NCBI GenBank assembly: GCA_046351455.1
Contig: JAXLYM010000008.1
Span: 1 to 64,000 of the forward strand
Direction of reading: 5' to 3'
Origin: JADJRH01 sp046351455
GTDB lineage: Bacteria > Myxococcota_A > Polyangia > Polyangiales > Polyangiaceae
Length of the DNA: 64,000 bases
A program made the position numbers and the translations under genes. Shown in pieces: positions 26,901 to 34,198 of the stretch. Every line of letters starts with the position of its first letter. The stretch's first letter is position 1. The notes under the pieces are model-generated. The model was not told where the DNA came from, did not search any database, and was given only the letters and a program-made list of their open reading frames with translations.

Positions 26901-27886
26901 TCGCCCGTGGCGCCCGCCGGCCGCACCGCGAGCACGACGCTGCACACCTCCTGCTCGCCGTACACCTGCGGCGGCAGCGTCGTCCCCTGCGACGGCCGCG
27001 GGAGCGCCCCGTCGCCGATCAGATCCAGGTCGCGCAGCAGCGCGGTCGCGTCGTTCGGCCGCCGCGCGGGGTTCTTCGCGAGCAGCCGCTCCACGATCTC
27101 GCACACCGAGTCGGGCGGCGGCGGCACGAGGCTGCGCAGCGAGCGCGGATCTTCGAACAGGATGCGCGCGAGCACCGCGGCCACGTGCTCGCCCGCGAAC
27201 GGCGGCGCGCCCGCGAGGCACTCGTGGATCACGCACCCGAGCGAGAACACGTCCGACGCCGGCCCCACGTCGACGTCGCCGCGCACCTGCTCCGGCGCCA
27301 TGTACCCCGGCGTGCCGATGAGCCTGCCCGCGTGCGTCAGCGCTTCGAGCGGCATCGCGCGCCGCGCGACCCCGAAGTCGAGGATCGTCACGCGCTCCAG
27401 CACGCCTTGGCGGAGGAACAAGTTGTGCGGCTTCAGATCGCGGTGGACGATCCCCAGGCGGTGCGCGGCTTCGAGCGCCTCCGCGGTGCGCCGGAGGAGG
27501 ATCATCGCCTCGTCGACGGTGAGCGGTCCGCGCGCGAGCCTCGCGGCGAGGTCTTCGCCTTCGAGCCACTCCATCGCGAGGTAGAGCTGGCCCTCCGCGG
27601 TCTCCCCGTGCGCGACGTACGCGACGACGCCCGGATGCCGCAGCTCGGCGAGGAGCGCTGCCTCCTGCGTGAACCGCTCCACGGCGAGGGCGTTGTTGGC
27701 GCGCTGCCGCAGCATCTTCAGCGCGACGGTGCCGCCGCGGCGCAGATCGTGGGCGCGATACACGTCGCCCATCCCGCCGCTTCCCGCGAGCGCCTCGATT
27801 TCGAAGCGCTCGGCGATCCGCGATCCCGGGGCAAGCGTTGGCGAGGGAACGACCGCTCGACGCACGATTCGACGGGAAACTACCAC
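23960..27886 (-). CDS. Giant Ser/Thr kinase with cyclase-like, AAA ATPase and TPR regions
   Basis: 1308 residues from a GTG start. Kinase domain at about 24-290 with an intact loop (GSGGMGDVY), VALK, HRDLKPHN (near 144) and DFGVA. Residues about 310-460 resemble a worn class III nucleotide cyclase domain (RVALATGRGIV, VGEAVDKAARLLATS) without the metal-binding Asp residues I would expect. An AAA_16-type ATPase follows with GREQELALLEALY, Walker A APSGAGKS (near 513) and Walker B LLLIEDLHWGD (near 647). The last 500 residues are TPR-like helical repeats. This architecture occurs in myxobacteria and actinobacteria and is usually cytoplasmic signalling. A paralogue lies at 47217-51323. Substrates are unknown. 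Confidence 0.92.
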   Translation of the reverse strand: MVVSRRIVRRAVVPSPTLAPGSRIAERFEIEALAGSGGMGDVYRAHDLRRGGTVALKMLRQRANNALAVERFTQEAALLAELRHPGVVAYVAHGETAEGQLYLAMEWLEGEDLAARLARGPLTVDEAMILLRRTAEALEAAHRLGIVHRDLKPHNLFLRQGVLERVTILDFGVARRAMPLEALTHAGRLIGTPGYMAPEQVRGDVDVGPASDVFSLGCVIHECLAGAPPFAGEHVAAVLARILFEDPRSLRSLVPPPPDSVCEIVERLLAKNPARRPNDATALLRDLDLIGDGALPRPSQGTTLPPQVYGEQEVCSVVLAVRPAGATGDAHTIDVSVVHAADAVDDSLVEALGRLGAAAEKLPDGALVAAITRGTSAADRAEIAAHAALLVHAQWPGARVALATGRGIVRRALPVGEAVDKAARLLATSQPSDHVIVDTLSGDLLEGRLVVDRADGRRALTSERSAAEEARPLLGRRTTCVGREQELALLEALYAACTAESQVAAALVTAPSGAGKSRLRHELLRRLTTRSPELVVLHGRGELMTAGSPYGILGRALRALAGVKEGEPAVEARGRLFARLGRHVPAAERRRVVEMLGEMCGVPFPGEESPRLRTARAEPLYMNEQIRLAFVDFLRAECEDGPRLLLIEDLHWGDALGVDLVEAALRELSDQPLMVLALARPEVHDLFPRLRHGAIHHEIALPGLSKKASGRLVREVLPNAVPAVVDRIVEQAAGNALFLEELIRAEASGTGERSPDTVLATLEVRLSLLDPEARRVLRAASVFGQTFRLAGVASLLGKGRSSEGVDLWLDRLTDEEIVERQRDARSPEKSELRFHHSLVREAAYALLTDEERASFHLSAASFLVEGGERDPIVLAEHFQRGGALDRAAHHYMSAAEQSYGSNDLDGTMARVQRGLACKPTGEVLGVLRQLQAIVLGWRLEWAQGYEAAREARSLLVPGSYWWCKASWSCASFEGIGGREEGLAESAREVLGVRPRPEARSVYVECLGSLLWSHAARGRRPAATALLARIQEVVDGATALEPSTRGSACRAEAEYLRAFAAEPERVRVCMEAALAAFSSVNNHSEEVVSLTSLAQALADLGRFREAEERMDRVARHPFLTASYMAAFVKIHRAALLVASGEPSRMEQGAVLSREILATAGVSSGYRAWASTMLAEVELARGELASAEALSRAALDPTSTAAVRRLLAVSTLSRTLARMGRTDEARATIEEGLRWLVEQQVEGYAEMPVRLAVVEARRAAGDASGAREALESANARIEARARSIPDEDERAAYLTGSLEARWAARLRNEG

Positions 27887-27966
27887 GTCGAAGCGTCGAG
27901 CGAACAGGAACAGCGGCGGAGGCCGGGGCGACCGGCCTCCTCACCGCGGCGGGGAAGCGGCGGGGA

Positions 27967-28302
27967 CTACAGGGCTTCGACGCTCTTCAGCATCTCGGGG
28001 ACGAAGCTGATGCGGGGCTTCGAGAGCAGCGAGCGCGCCGCCGGCGGGCGCACCTTGAGGACGAACCCGGTCGTGCCCTGCACGTTCGAGTTGAGCGGGT
28101 CGTCTTCGAACGTGTAGCCGTAATCGCGCTGCTTCGCGTCCTTCGCGGCGGGGGCGGCGGCCGGGGCGGCGGCCGGGGCGGCGGCGGTGGTGGTCGCGGC
28201 CGCGGTCTTCGCGTCCTTCGTGGTGTCGTCGGCGAGCGCAGAGGACGACACGAGCCCGAAGAGAGAGGCGGCGGCGACGGCGAGGAAAATCGACTTTTTC
28301 AT
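27967..28302 (-). CDS. Small secreted protein, unknown
   Basis: 111 residues from the ATG at 28302, with GGAG about 12 bases upstream. A clear signal peptide (MKKSIFLAVAAASLFGLVSS, cleavage near ALA-DD) is followed by an Ala/Pro/Thr spacer and a conserved-looking end: QRDYGYTFEDDPLNSNVQG and KVRPPAARSLLSKPRISFVP. No Cys and no membrane helix after the signal. The codon pattern matches its neighbours. It lies 80 bp upstream of the giant kinase gene, on the same strand, so the two could share a transcript. No known family recognised. Confidence 0.7.
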   Translation of the reverse strand: MKKSIFLAVAAASLFGLVSSSALADDTTKDAKTAAATTTAAAPAAAPAAAPAAKDAKQRDYGYTFEDDPLNSNVQGTTGFVLKVRPPAARSLLSKPRISFVPEMLKSVEAL

Positions 28303-28554
28303 GGGAACGGTTTCTCCTTCCAGCGCGCGGACGACGGCCCGCGCGGCAGACGTGGCGGCGCTCGCGAGCGCGGACCCCGCCGGGGGAGCCGGGCGGACCG
28401 CGCGCCGAAACATTCTCGGACCCGCTCACGGCGCCTTCGAAAGCGGCCGTTGCCAGCGGGTCTCGCTCCTTCGGACAACGCGACCCCGCTCCCGCTTGGG
28501 CGGGATTTTTTCATCGCGTGACGGAGCCGTGCGCGCCCGCGCTACCCTCGCCGG

Positions 28555-29841
28555 GTGAAGCACGTCGACTTCTTCTATGACTTCGCCTGCCCGTACGCGT
28601 ACCTCGCCCACCTGCGCGTCGACGCTGCGTGCGCGCGGGGCGGCGCGACGGTCGCGTGGCGTCCGTTCCTCCTCGGCGGCGTGTTCCGCGCGACCGGCAT
28701 CTCCCCGGACGGCCCCGGCGCGAAGATGCACGCGTCACGCGCGCGGCTGAACCTGCTCGACATGCGGAGGTGGGCGGCCTTCCACGAGATGCCGTTCCGC
28801 ATGCCGGACACGCACCCGAACCGCACCGTCCTCGCGCTGCGGGCCGCGATGGCGTCGAGCGATCCGGTGCGCGCGAGCAAGGCGCTCTTCGCCGCGTACT
28901 GGGCGAAGGGCCTCGACGTCTCCAAGCCCGAGGTGGTGCGCGCCGCGCTCGACGAGATCGGGGAGGACGGCGCCGCGGTCCTCGCGAAGGCCGAGACGCC
29001 CGCGATCAAAGAGGCGCTCCGCCGCGCGACGGACGAGGCGGTGGCGGCGGGCGTGTTCGGCGCCCCGGCCTTCGTCGTCACGATCAAGGACGAGCCCGGT
29101 CGCGAGGACGCCGTCGAGCTGTTCTGGGGCCAGGACAGGCTCGCGCTCGTCGAGGAGATGCTCGCGGGGAGGCCCGGCTCGCTCGCCGCGCCGAACGTCG
29201 TGGATCCCCTTGTTTCGAAGCCGATCACGACGCCGCGCCCGCTCGAATTCTGGTTCGATTTTTCGAGCCCGTTCGCGTACCTCGGGGCGGCGCGGGTGGA
29301 GGCGTCCGCGGCGCGCGCGGGGGCCCGGCTCGCGTACCGGCCGTTCCTCCTCGGCGGCGTGTTTCACGCGATCGGCACGCCGAACGTCCCGCTGTTCGAG
29401 ATGCCGGAGGCGAAGCGGCGCCACGCGACCGCCGACATGTTCCGCTGGGCCGCGCGCTTCGGGACGCCTCTCCGCTTCCCGTCGCGCTTCCCGATGAACA
29501 CGGTGAAGCCGCTGCGCATGGTGCTGGCCCTCCCGGAGGAGCAGCGCGCCCCGCTCGTGAACGCGATCTTCCGCGCGTACTGGGCGGACGATCGCGACGT
29601 CTCGGACAGCGCGACGCTCGCGGATCTCGCGACGTCCGTCGGCCTCCCCGGCGCCGAGCTCGCGGCGCGAACGTCGGAGGACGCGCTGAAATCGGCGCTG
29701 CGCGACGCCACGGACGAGGCGGTTCGCCGCGGCATCTTCGGCGCGCCGAGCTTCTTCGTCGACGACCTCTTGTTCTGGGGCCAGGACCGGCTCGACCTCG
29801 TGGAGCGCGCGCTCACCGGCTGGCGTCCGCCGGGCGAGTGA
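28555..29841 (+). CDS. Doubled DsbA/kappa-GST (HCCA isomerase-like) protein
   Basis: 428 residues from a GTG start, made of two copies of a domain of about 200 residues. Copy 1 begins DFFYDFACPYAYLAHLR and ends FWGQDRLALVEEML; copy 2 begins FWFDFSSPFAYLGAARVE and ends FWGQDRLDLVERAL. Both contain RPFLLGGVF and a GVFGAPAFVV or GIFGAPSFFV block. The family includes 2-hydroxychromene-2-carboxylate isomerase and kappa-class GST, in which the Ser before the first Pro is catalytic. Copy 2 keeps Ser; copy 1 has Cys there. Cytoplasmic, probably glutathione dependent. A known fold in an unusual tandem form; the substrate cannot be inferred. Confidence 0.85.
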   Translation: MKHVDFFYDFACPYAYLAHLRVDAACARGGATVAWRPFLLGGVFRATGISPDGPGAKMHASRARLNLLDMRRWAAFHEMPFRMPDTHPNRTVLALRAAMASSDPVRASKALFAAYWAKGLDVSKPEVVRAALDEIGEDGAAVLAKAETPAIKEALRRATDEAVAAGVFGAPAFVVTIKDEPGREDAVELFWGQDRLALVEEMLAGRPGSLAAPNVVDPLVSKPITTPRPLEFWFDFSSPFAYLGAARVEASAARAGARLAYRPFLLGGVFHAIGTPNVPLFEMPEAKRRHATADMFRWAARFGTPLRFPSRFPMNTVKPLRMVLALPEEQRAPLVNAIFRAYWADDRDVSDSATLADLATSVGLPGAELAARTSEDALKSALRDATDEAVRRGIFGAPSFFVDDLLFWGQDRLDLVERALTGWRPPGE

Positions 29842-29904
29842 GCGCGGCGCTGGCCTGGGTTTCTTGCTGACGCGGGGCGACCGCGCAGATAGCCTCTCTC
29901 GTCG

Positions 29905-30207
29905 ATGCGGAAGGCCTCCTCTTCGTTGCGATGGCTGGTCGTGGCCCTGGTCTCTGCGGGCGCGCTCGTCGTCCCGGCGGCGGCCTCGCGCTCGATCGCC
30001 CACGCGGAGGACGCGCCGCTCGCGCCGGGCGCCACGTTGGTCGCGCGCGTCGACGTGGAGATCGAGAAGGTCGTGATCGCGAAGGCCTCCCGCCTGGAGG
30101 TGACGGCCGCGAGCGACAAAACCGCCGACGTCGCGCTCCCCGACGGCCACGTCCTGCACAAGATCCCGAAGGCGCGCATCCTGTACTTCTTCGACGTCGT
30201 GCGCTGA
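29905..30207 (+). CDS. Small secreted protein, unknown
   Basis: 100 residues. A signal peptide (about 1-35, ending AHAED) precedes a short beta-rich body: VARVDVEIEKVVIAKASRLE and KTADVALPDGHVLHKIPKAR. The ATG at 29905 lies 63 bp after the doubled isomerase gene. No Cys, lipobox or later membrane helix. Coding is supported by GC-ended codons and by a clean signal sequence; the size and lack of recognised family make it the weakest of the genes in this part. Confidence 0.6.
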   Translation: MRKASSSLRWLVVALVSAGALVVPAAASRSIAHAEDAPLAPGATLVARVDVEIEKVVIAKASRLEVTAASDKTADVALPDGHVLHKIPKARILYFFDVVR

Positions 30208-30221
30208 TCTGACGGTGCCCA

Positions 30222-30393
30222 GGCCGCCACTCGGAGGACGGAGTCCGATCCGCAGAGGCGGAGCTCCGCTTCGGAGCGGGGACCGCAGCGGAGCGGACGC
30301 AGTCCTCGACGTTGCCCACCCCCGGTCGCGCTGCGCGCGCCCGCCCCTCCCAAATCGCTCACTGTCGTTCGCGATGGGAGGGGAGCGTTTGCG
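30222..30393 (+). repeat. Modular intergenic repeat family 2, copy 2
   Basis: Fills most of the 247-base gap before ddl. Module B is at 30222-30315 (GGCCGCCACTCGGAGG to GGACGCAGTCCTCGACGTTGC with internal GCGGAGCTCCGC), module A at 30314-30351 (GCCCACCCCCGGTCGCGCTG to CCCCTCCC), then TCGCTCACTGTCGTTCGCGA (30355-30374) and the tail GGGAGGGGAGCGTT (30376-30389). The order of A and B is swapped relative to the copy at 22768. Any ddl promoter must be inside or just after this element. Confidence 0.6.
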
Positions 30394-30454
30394 CACAATC
30401 GAGCCCGGTTTGCCTGTTTTTTGACCACATGGCGCGTTGGCGTAAGGTCCCGCC

Positions 30455-31576
30455 ATGTCCGGGTCCAAGCTTCGTGTGGCGGTGCTCTTCGGCGGGCGAT
30501 CGGCCGAGCACGAGATCTCCCTCCTGTCGGCGCGCTTCGTGGTCGAGATGCTCGATCGCGAAAGGTTCGAGCCCATCCTGATCGGCATCGACAAGAGCGG
30601 CCGGTGGCTGCTTCAAGAGGAGGCGCTCCTCCTCGGCGCCGCGCGCGATCCCCGCCTCGCGAAGCTGAACCAGAGCGCGCCCGACGTCGCGCTGGCCGCG
30701 CACCCGAGCGCTTCGGGCGACGCGTCGATCACGATCGGCGGCGGCGATCGCCGCGGCGTCGACGTCGTGTTCCCGGTGCTGCACGGCCCCATGGGCGAGG
30801 ACGGCAGCGTGCAGGGCCTCCTCGAGCTCGCGGGCGTCCCGTACGTCGGCTCCGGCGTGCTCGGCTCGGCTGTCGGCATGGACAAGGACGTGATGAAGCG
30901 CCTCCTGCGCGAGGCGAACCTCCCGCTCGTGCCGCACACCGTGATCCGCAAGAGCCAGTGGGACGGCGACCGCGCGCCGATCCTCGCCGCGTGCGCCGCG
31001 CTCGGCGACGTCGTCTTCGTGAAGCCCGCGAACCTCGGATCGAGCGTCGGCATCTCGCGCGTGCGCAAGCCCGACGGCGATCTCGCGGCCGCGATCGATC
31101 ACGCGTTCGAGTTCGATCTCAAGGTCGTCGTGGAGGCGGGCCTCGATCACCCGCGCGAGATCGAGTGCGCGGTGCTCGGCGAGGACGACGTGACGTGCTC
31201 CATCCCCGGAGAGATCACCGTCGATCACGAGGACGGCTTCTACTCGTACGCCGCGAAATACATCGACGAGCGCGGCGCCACGACGAAGGTCCCCGCCGAC
31301 CTCACGGAGGCGCAGGCCGCGCGCGCGAAGGACCTCGCGATCCAGACGTTCCGCACGCTGGAGGGAGCCGGCCTCGCGCGCGTCGATCTCTTCCTCGACG
31401 CGAAGGGCGATTTCTACGTCAACGAGATCAACACGCTGCCCGGCTTCACGGCGATCTCGATGTACCCGAAGCTGTGGGAGGCCTCCGGCATCGGCGGCCG
31501 CGATCTCGTGTCGCGCCTGATCGAGCTGGCCCTCGCGCGCGCGTCGCGCCGCTCCCGCCTGCGCACGTCCACTTAG
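30455..31576 (+). CDS. ddl: D-alanine--D-alanine ligase
   Basis: 373 residues, normal size. Motifs: VAVLFGGRSAEHEISLLSA at the N-terminus, PVLHGPMGEDGSVQGLLEL, PYVGSGVLGSAVGMDKDVMK, FVKPANLGSSVGISRV, and the C-terminal Mg-binding site FYVNEINTLPGFTAISMYPK. It joins two D-Ala using ATP to make the dipeptide of peptidoglycan precursors in the cytoplasm. It stands alone, away from a mur cluster. Its TAG overlaps the stop of the convergent PPK2 gene by three bases. The Arg/Ser tail after LALARAS is variable in the family. Confidence 0.95.
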   Translation: MSGSKLRVAVLFGGRSAEHEISLLSARFVVEMLDRERFEPILIGIDKSGRWLLQEEALLLGAARDPRLAKLNQSAPDVALAAHPSASGDASITIGGGDRRGVDVVFPVLHGPMGEDGSVQGLLELAGVPYVGSGVLGSAVGMDKDVMKRLLREANLPLVPHTVIRKSQWDGDRAPILAACAALGDVVFVKPANLGSSVGISRVRKPDGDLAAAIDHAFEFDLKVVVEAGLDHPREIECAVLGEDDVTCSIPGEITVDHEDGFYSYAAKYIDERGATTKVPADLTEAQAARAKDLAIQTFRTLEGAGLARVDLFLDAKGDFYVNEINTLPGFTAISMYPKLWEASGIGGRDLVSRLIELALARASRRSRLRTST

Positions 31577-33075
31577 CCCTTCTTTTTCCGGCCGAGCTGC
31601 GCCTCGATCCGATCCGCCACCGTGCGGAGGATCTTCACCCGCGCGTACTTCTTGTCGTTCGCCTCCACGAGCGTCCACGGCGCCTGATCGGTGCTCGTGC
31701 GGTCGATCATGTCGCAGACCGCGCGCTCGTAGTCGTCCCACTTCTCGCGGTTGCGCCAGTCCTCCTGCGTGATCTTGAAGCGCTTGAACCCCGTCTCTTC
31801 GCGCTCCTTGAAGCGGCGGAGCTGCTCCTCCTTCGAGACCTGCAGCCAGAACTTCAGCACGATGATCCCGTGGTCCACGAGCTGGTCCTCGAAGTCGTTG
31901 ATCTCCCCGTACGCGCGCATGTACGCGCTCTCCGAGCAGAAGCGCTCCACGCGCTCCACGAGCACGCGCCCGTACCAGGATCGATCGAAGATCGCGATCC
32001 GCCCCCGCCGCGGGATGTGACGCCAGAATCGCCACATGTAGGGCTGCGCGCGCTCCTCCTCCGTGGGCGCCGCGATCGGCACCACGCGGTAGAGCCGCGC
32101 GTCGAGCGCGCCGGTGATGCGCCGGATCGCCCCGCCCTTCCCCGCCGCGTCGGAGCCCTCGAACACGGCCACGATGCTCGTCTTGCGGAACCTCGGATCG
32201 CGCGACGCCAGCGACAGCCGCCGCTCCGCGTCCTCCATCTCGTCCTCGTAGGCGCGCTCCTCCAGCGTCTTCGTCAGATCCAGCGAGCCGAGCACGTTGA
32301 GCCCGTCGAGCGGCTGCACGAGCGGCGGCGCCTGGATCGACACGGTGTTCTCCGCGTGCGCCCCCGCGTCGAGCCGCTTCCGCAGCGCGTCGAGCAGCGC
32401 CTCCGCGGCCGTGAGCGCGCGGTAGCGGTGATCGGATCCGTCGATCACGGTCCACGGAGCGGCGCCGGTGCTGGTCTCGCGCAGCACGCGCTCGCTGACC
32501 TTGCGGAACTTGTCGTAGAGCTCGAAGTGCTTCCAGTCGAGATCGCTCACGCGCCAGCGCGTCTTCGGGTTCTTCTCCAGCTCGGAGAGGCGCGCCTTCT
32601 GGGTCTTCTTGCCGAGGTGGAACCACAGCTTGAGGATGAGCGCGCCCTCGTTCACGAGCATCTGCTCGAAGTGGAGGATCTGCTCCACGCTGCGCGAGAG
32701 ATCGCCGTCCTTCGTCTCGCCGTAGACGCGCTGCACGATCGGCGTCGTGTACCAGGACCCCATGAAGATCCCGATGCGCCCCTTGGGTGGGAGCGCGCGC
32801 CAGAAGCGGAACATCGGCGGCCGCTCCACCTCCTCTTCGCTCGCCGCGTCGAGCGCGAACGTGTGGATGTACCGAGGATCCATCCACGCGTGCAGGAGGT
32901 TCATGACCTCGCCCTTGCCGGCGCCGTCGACCCCGCCGATGAGGATCAGCACGGGGAAGCGCGGGTTCTTCGCGAGCTCGTACTGCGCGTCGAGCAGCGC
33001 CTCCCGGACCTTCGGCGCCTCCTCGGCGAAGCGCTCCTTCGAGATCTTGTGCCCCAGCTCGGCCGACTCGAACAT
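31573..33075 (-). CDS. pap: Polyphosphate:AMP phosphotransferase, two-domain PPK2
   Basis: 500 residues with two PPK2 domains. Domain 1 has Walker A GGVDGAGKG (47-55) but MGSWYTT at 104-110 in place of the usual DRSWYGR. Domain 2 has EGSDAAGKGGA (near 304) and the intact FDRSWYGRVLVERVE (near 362). In characterised class II PPK2 proteins of Pseudomonas and Acinetobacter the C-terminal domain is the active one, making ADP from AMP and polyphosphate, which agrees with this. Start at ATG 33075; coding ends in AQLGRKKKG. It lies downstream of atpG, but a strong terminator (33147-33178) separates them. It links polyphosphate to the adenylate pool. Confidence 0.92.
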   Translation of the reverse strand: MFESAELGHKISKERFAEEAPKVREALLDAQYELAKNPRFPVLILIGGVDGAGKGEVMNLLHAWMDPRYIHTFALDAASEEEVERPPMFRFWRALPPKGRIGIFMGSWYTTPIVQRVYGETKDGDLSRSVEQILHFEQMLVNEGALILKLWFHLGKKTQKARLSELEKNPKTRWRVSDLDWKHFELYDKFRKVSERVLRETSTGAAPWTVIDGSDHRYRALTAAEALLDALRKRLDAGAHAENTVSIQAPPLVQPLDGLNVLGSLDLTKTLEERAYEDEMEDAERRLSLASRDPRFRKTSIVAVFEGSDAAGKGGAIRRITGALDARLYRVVPIAAPTEEERAQPYMWRFWRHIPRRGRIAIFDRSWYGRVLVERVERFCSESAYMRAYGEINDFEDQLVDHGIIVLKFWLQVSKEEQLRRFKEREETGFKRFKITQEDWRNREKWDDYERAVCDMIDRTSTDQAPWTLVEANDKKYARVKILRTVADRIEAQLGRKKKG

Positions 33076-33146
33076 GAGGCCATGCTACGGCCGCGCGGAT
33101 CGGCCGATCGCGTACAAATTTGCAGGAAACGGGACCCCAAAAGGAG

Positions 33147-33178
33147 CGGGCTCGGACCACCGAAGCGATCCGAGCCCG
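33147..33178 (-). terminator. Terminator after atpG
   Basis: On the minus strand, 25 bases past the atpG stop, CGGGCTCGGA pairs perfectly with TCCGAGCCCG across a 12-base loop. CTCCTTTTGG follows, giving a short T-tract. This is the most convincing intrinsic terminator of the window and marks the end of the ATP synthase operon. Confidence 0.75.
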
Positions 33179-33202
33179 TAGATATCGATCGGTGAGGCGG
33201 CG

Positions 33203-34192
33203 CTACTCCTTGAGCGCCTCCGAACCACCAATAATCTCCATCAGCTCCTTGGTGATCGCGGCCTGGCGAGCGCGGTTGTACTGGAGCGTCAGCCGATCGA
33301 CCATGTCCTTCGCGTTCTTGGTCGCGGCGTCCATCGCGGTCATGCGGGCGCCGAACTCCGAGGCCATCGACTCGTAGAGGGCGCGCAGGATCGAGATGTC
33401 CACGTACATCGGCAGGAGGCGATCGAGGAGCGCCTCCTTGTTCGGCTCGAAGATGAACTCGTGGAGCCGGCCGAGCTCGCTCTTGCGATCTTCGTCGTCG
33501 TCCTGCGGGGGCTCCGCCACGGGGAGAAGCGGCTCGCACGAGACGCGCTGACTCATCGCGCTCTTGAACTCGTTGTAAACGAAGTAGATCGAGTCGATCT
33601 CCCCCGCGTTGAACGGAGCGAGCACCTTCTTGCCGACCGCCTGCGCCGACTCCAGCGAGAGGCTGTCCCAGACGCCGGGGAGGAACTCGAGGATCGGGGC
33701 GCCGCGCCGCGTGAAGTAGTCGCGCCCCTTGCGGCCGATCAGGATCATCTTGACCTCCTGACCTTGCTCGGTGCGGCTCTTCCACTCGCGCTCGGCGCGC
33801 TTGTTGATGTTGGTGTTGAACGCGCCGCAGAGGCCGCGATCGCTGGTCAACACCACAAGCAGGACGCGCTTCTCGGCGCGCTTCACGAGGAGCGGGTGGG
33901 CCGGCTTCTCCGACCAGCCCGCGTCCGCGGTGGCGCCCTCGTAGGCCTCGGTCACGGCGGCCTTCGCCTCTTCGGGCGCGGCCTCCACCTCGGTCTGGGC
34001 GGGCGTGATCTGCGCGTCGCGGACGATCTCCGCGAGCAGCTCGTGCGTCTTCACGGCGTACGGGCGCAGATCGGTGATGCGCTGCTGCGCGCGGTTGAGG
34101 CGCGCGCCCGCGACCATCTTCATGGCGCGCGTGATCTTCTGCGTGCTCTTGACGCTGAAGATGCGCTTCCGGATCGCCTTTAGCGAGGGCAC
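33203..34192 (-). CDS. atpG: ATP synthase F1 gamma subunit
   Basis: 329 residues, somewhat longer than the usual 285-300. Diagnostic ends: MPSLKAIRKRIFSVKSTQKI with TRAMKMVAGARLNRA at the start, LLVVLTSDRGLCGAFNTNIN in the middle and MTAMDAATKNAKDMVDRLTL with ITKELMEIIGGSEAL at the end. An acidic/Ala-rich insertion sits at about 65-100 (EVEAAPEEAKAAVTEAYEG), and a second acidic loop (PPQDDDEDRK) near 240. Gamma is the rotating shaft of F1. It is last in the operon: atpD and atpC do not follow, so beta and epsilon are encoded elsewhere. atpA ends six bases upstream. Confidence 0.96.
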   Translation of the reverse strand: MPSLKAIRKRIFSVKSTQKITRAMKMVAGARLNRAQQRITDLRPYAVKTHELLAEIVRDAQITPAQTEVEAAPEEAKAAVTEAYEGATADAGWSEKPAHPLLVKRAEKRVLLVVLTSDRGLCGAFNTNINKRAEREWKSRTEQGQEVKMILIGRKGRDYFTRRGAPILEFLPGVWDSLSLESAQAVGKKVLAPFNAGEIDSIYFVYNEFKSAMSQRVSCEPLLPVAEPPQDDDEDRKSELGRLHEFIFEPNKEALLDRLLPMYVDISILRALYESMASEFGARMTAMDAATKNAKDMVDRLTLQYNRARQAAITKELMEIIGGSEALKE

Positions 34193-34198
34193 GGCTCG

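Noticed and set aside
24497..28117. A very long plus-strand open frame of about 1200 codons opposite the giant kinase gene
   Set aside because: It is an antisense shadow produced by GC-rich codon bias: the peptide is Arg/Ala/Glu/His-rich without family motifs, while the minus strand encodes intact kinase, ATPase and TPR motifs.
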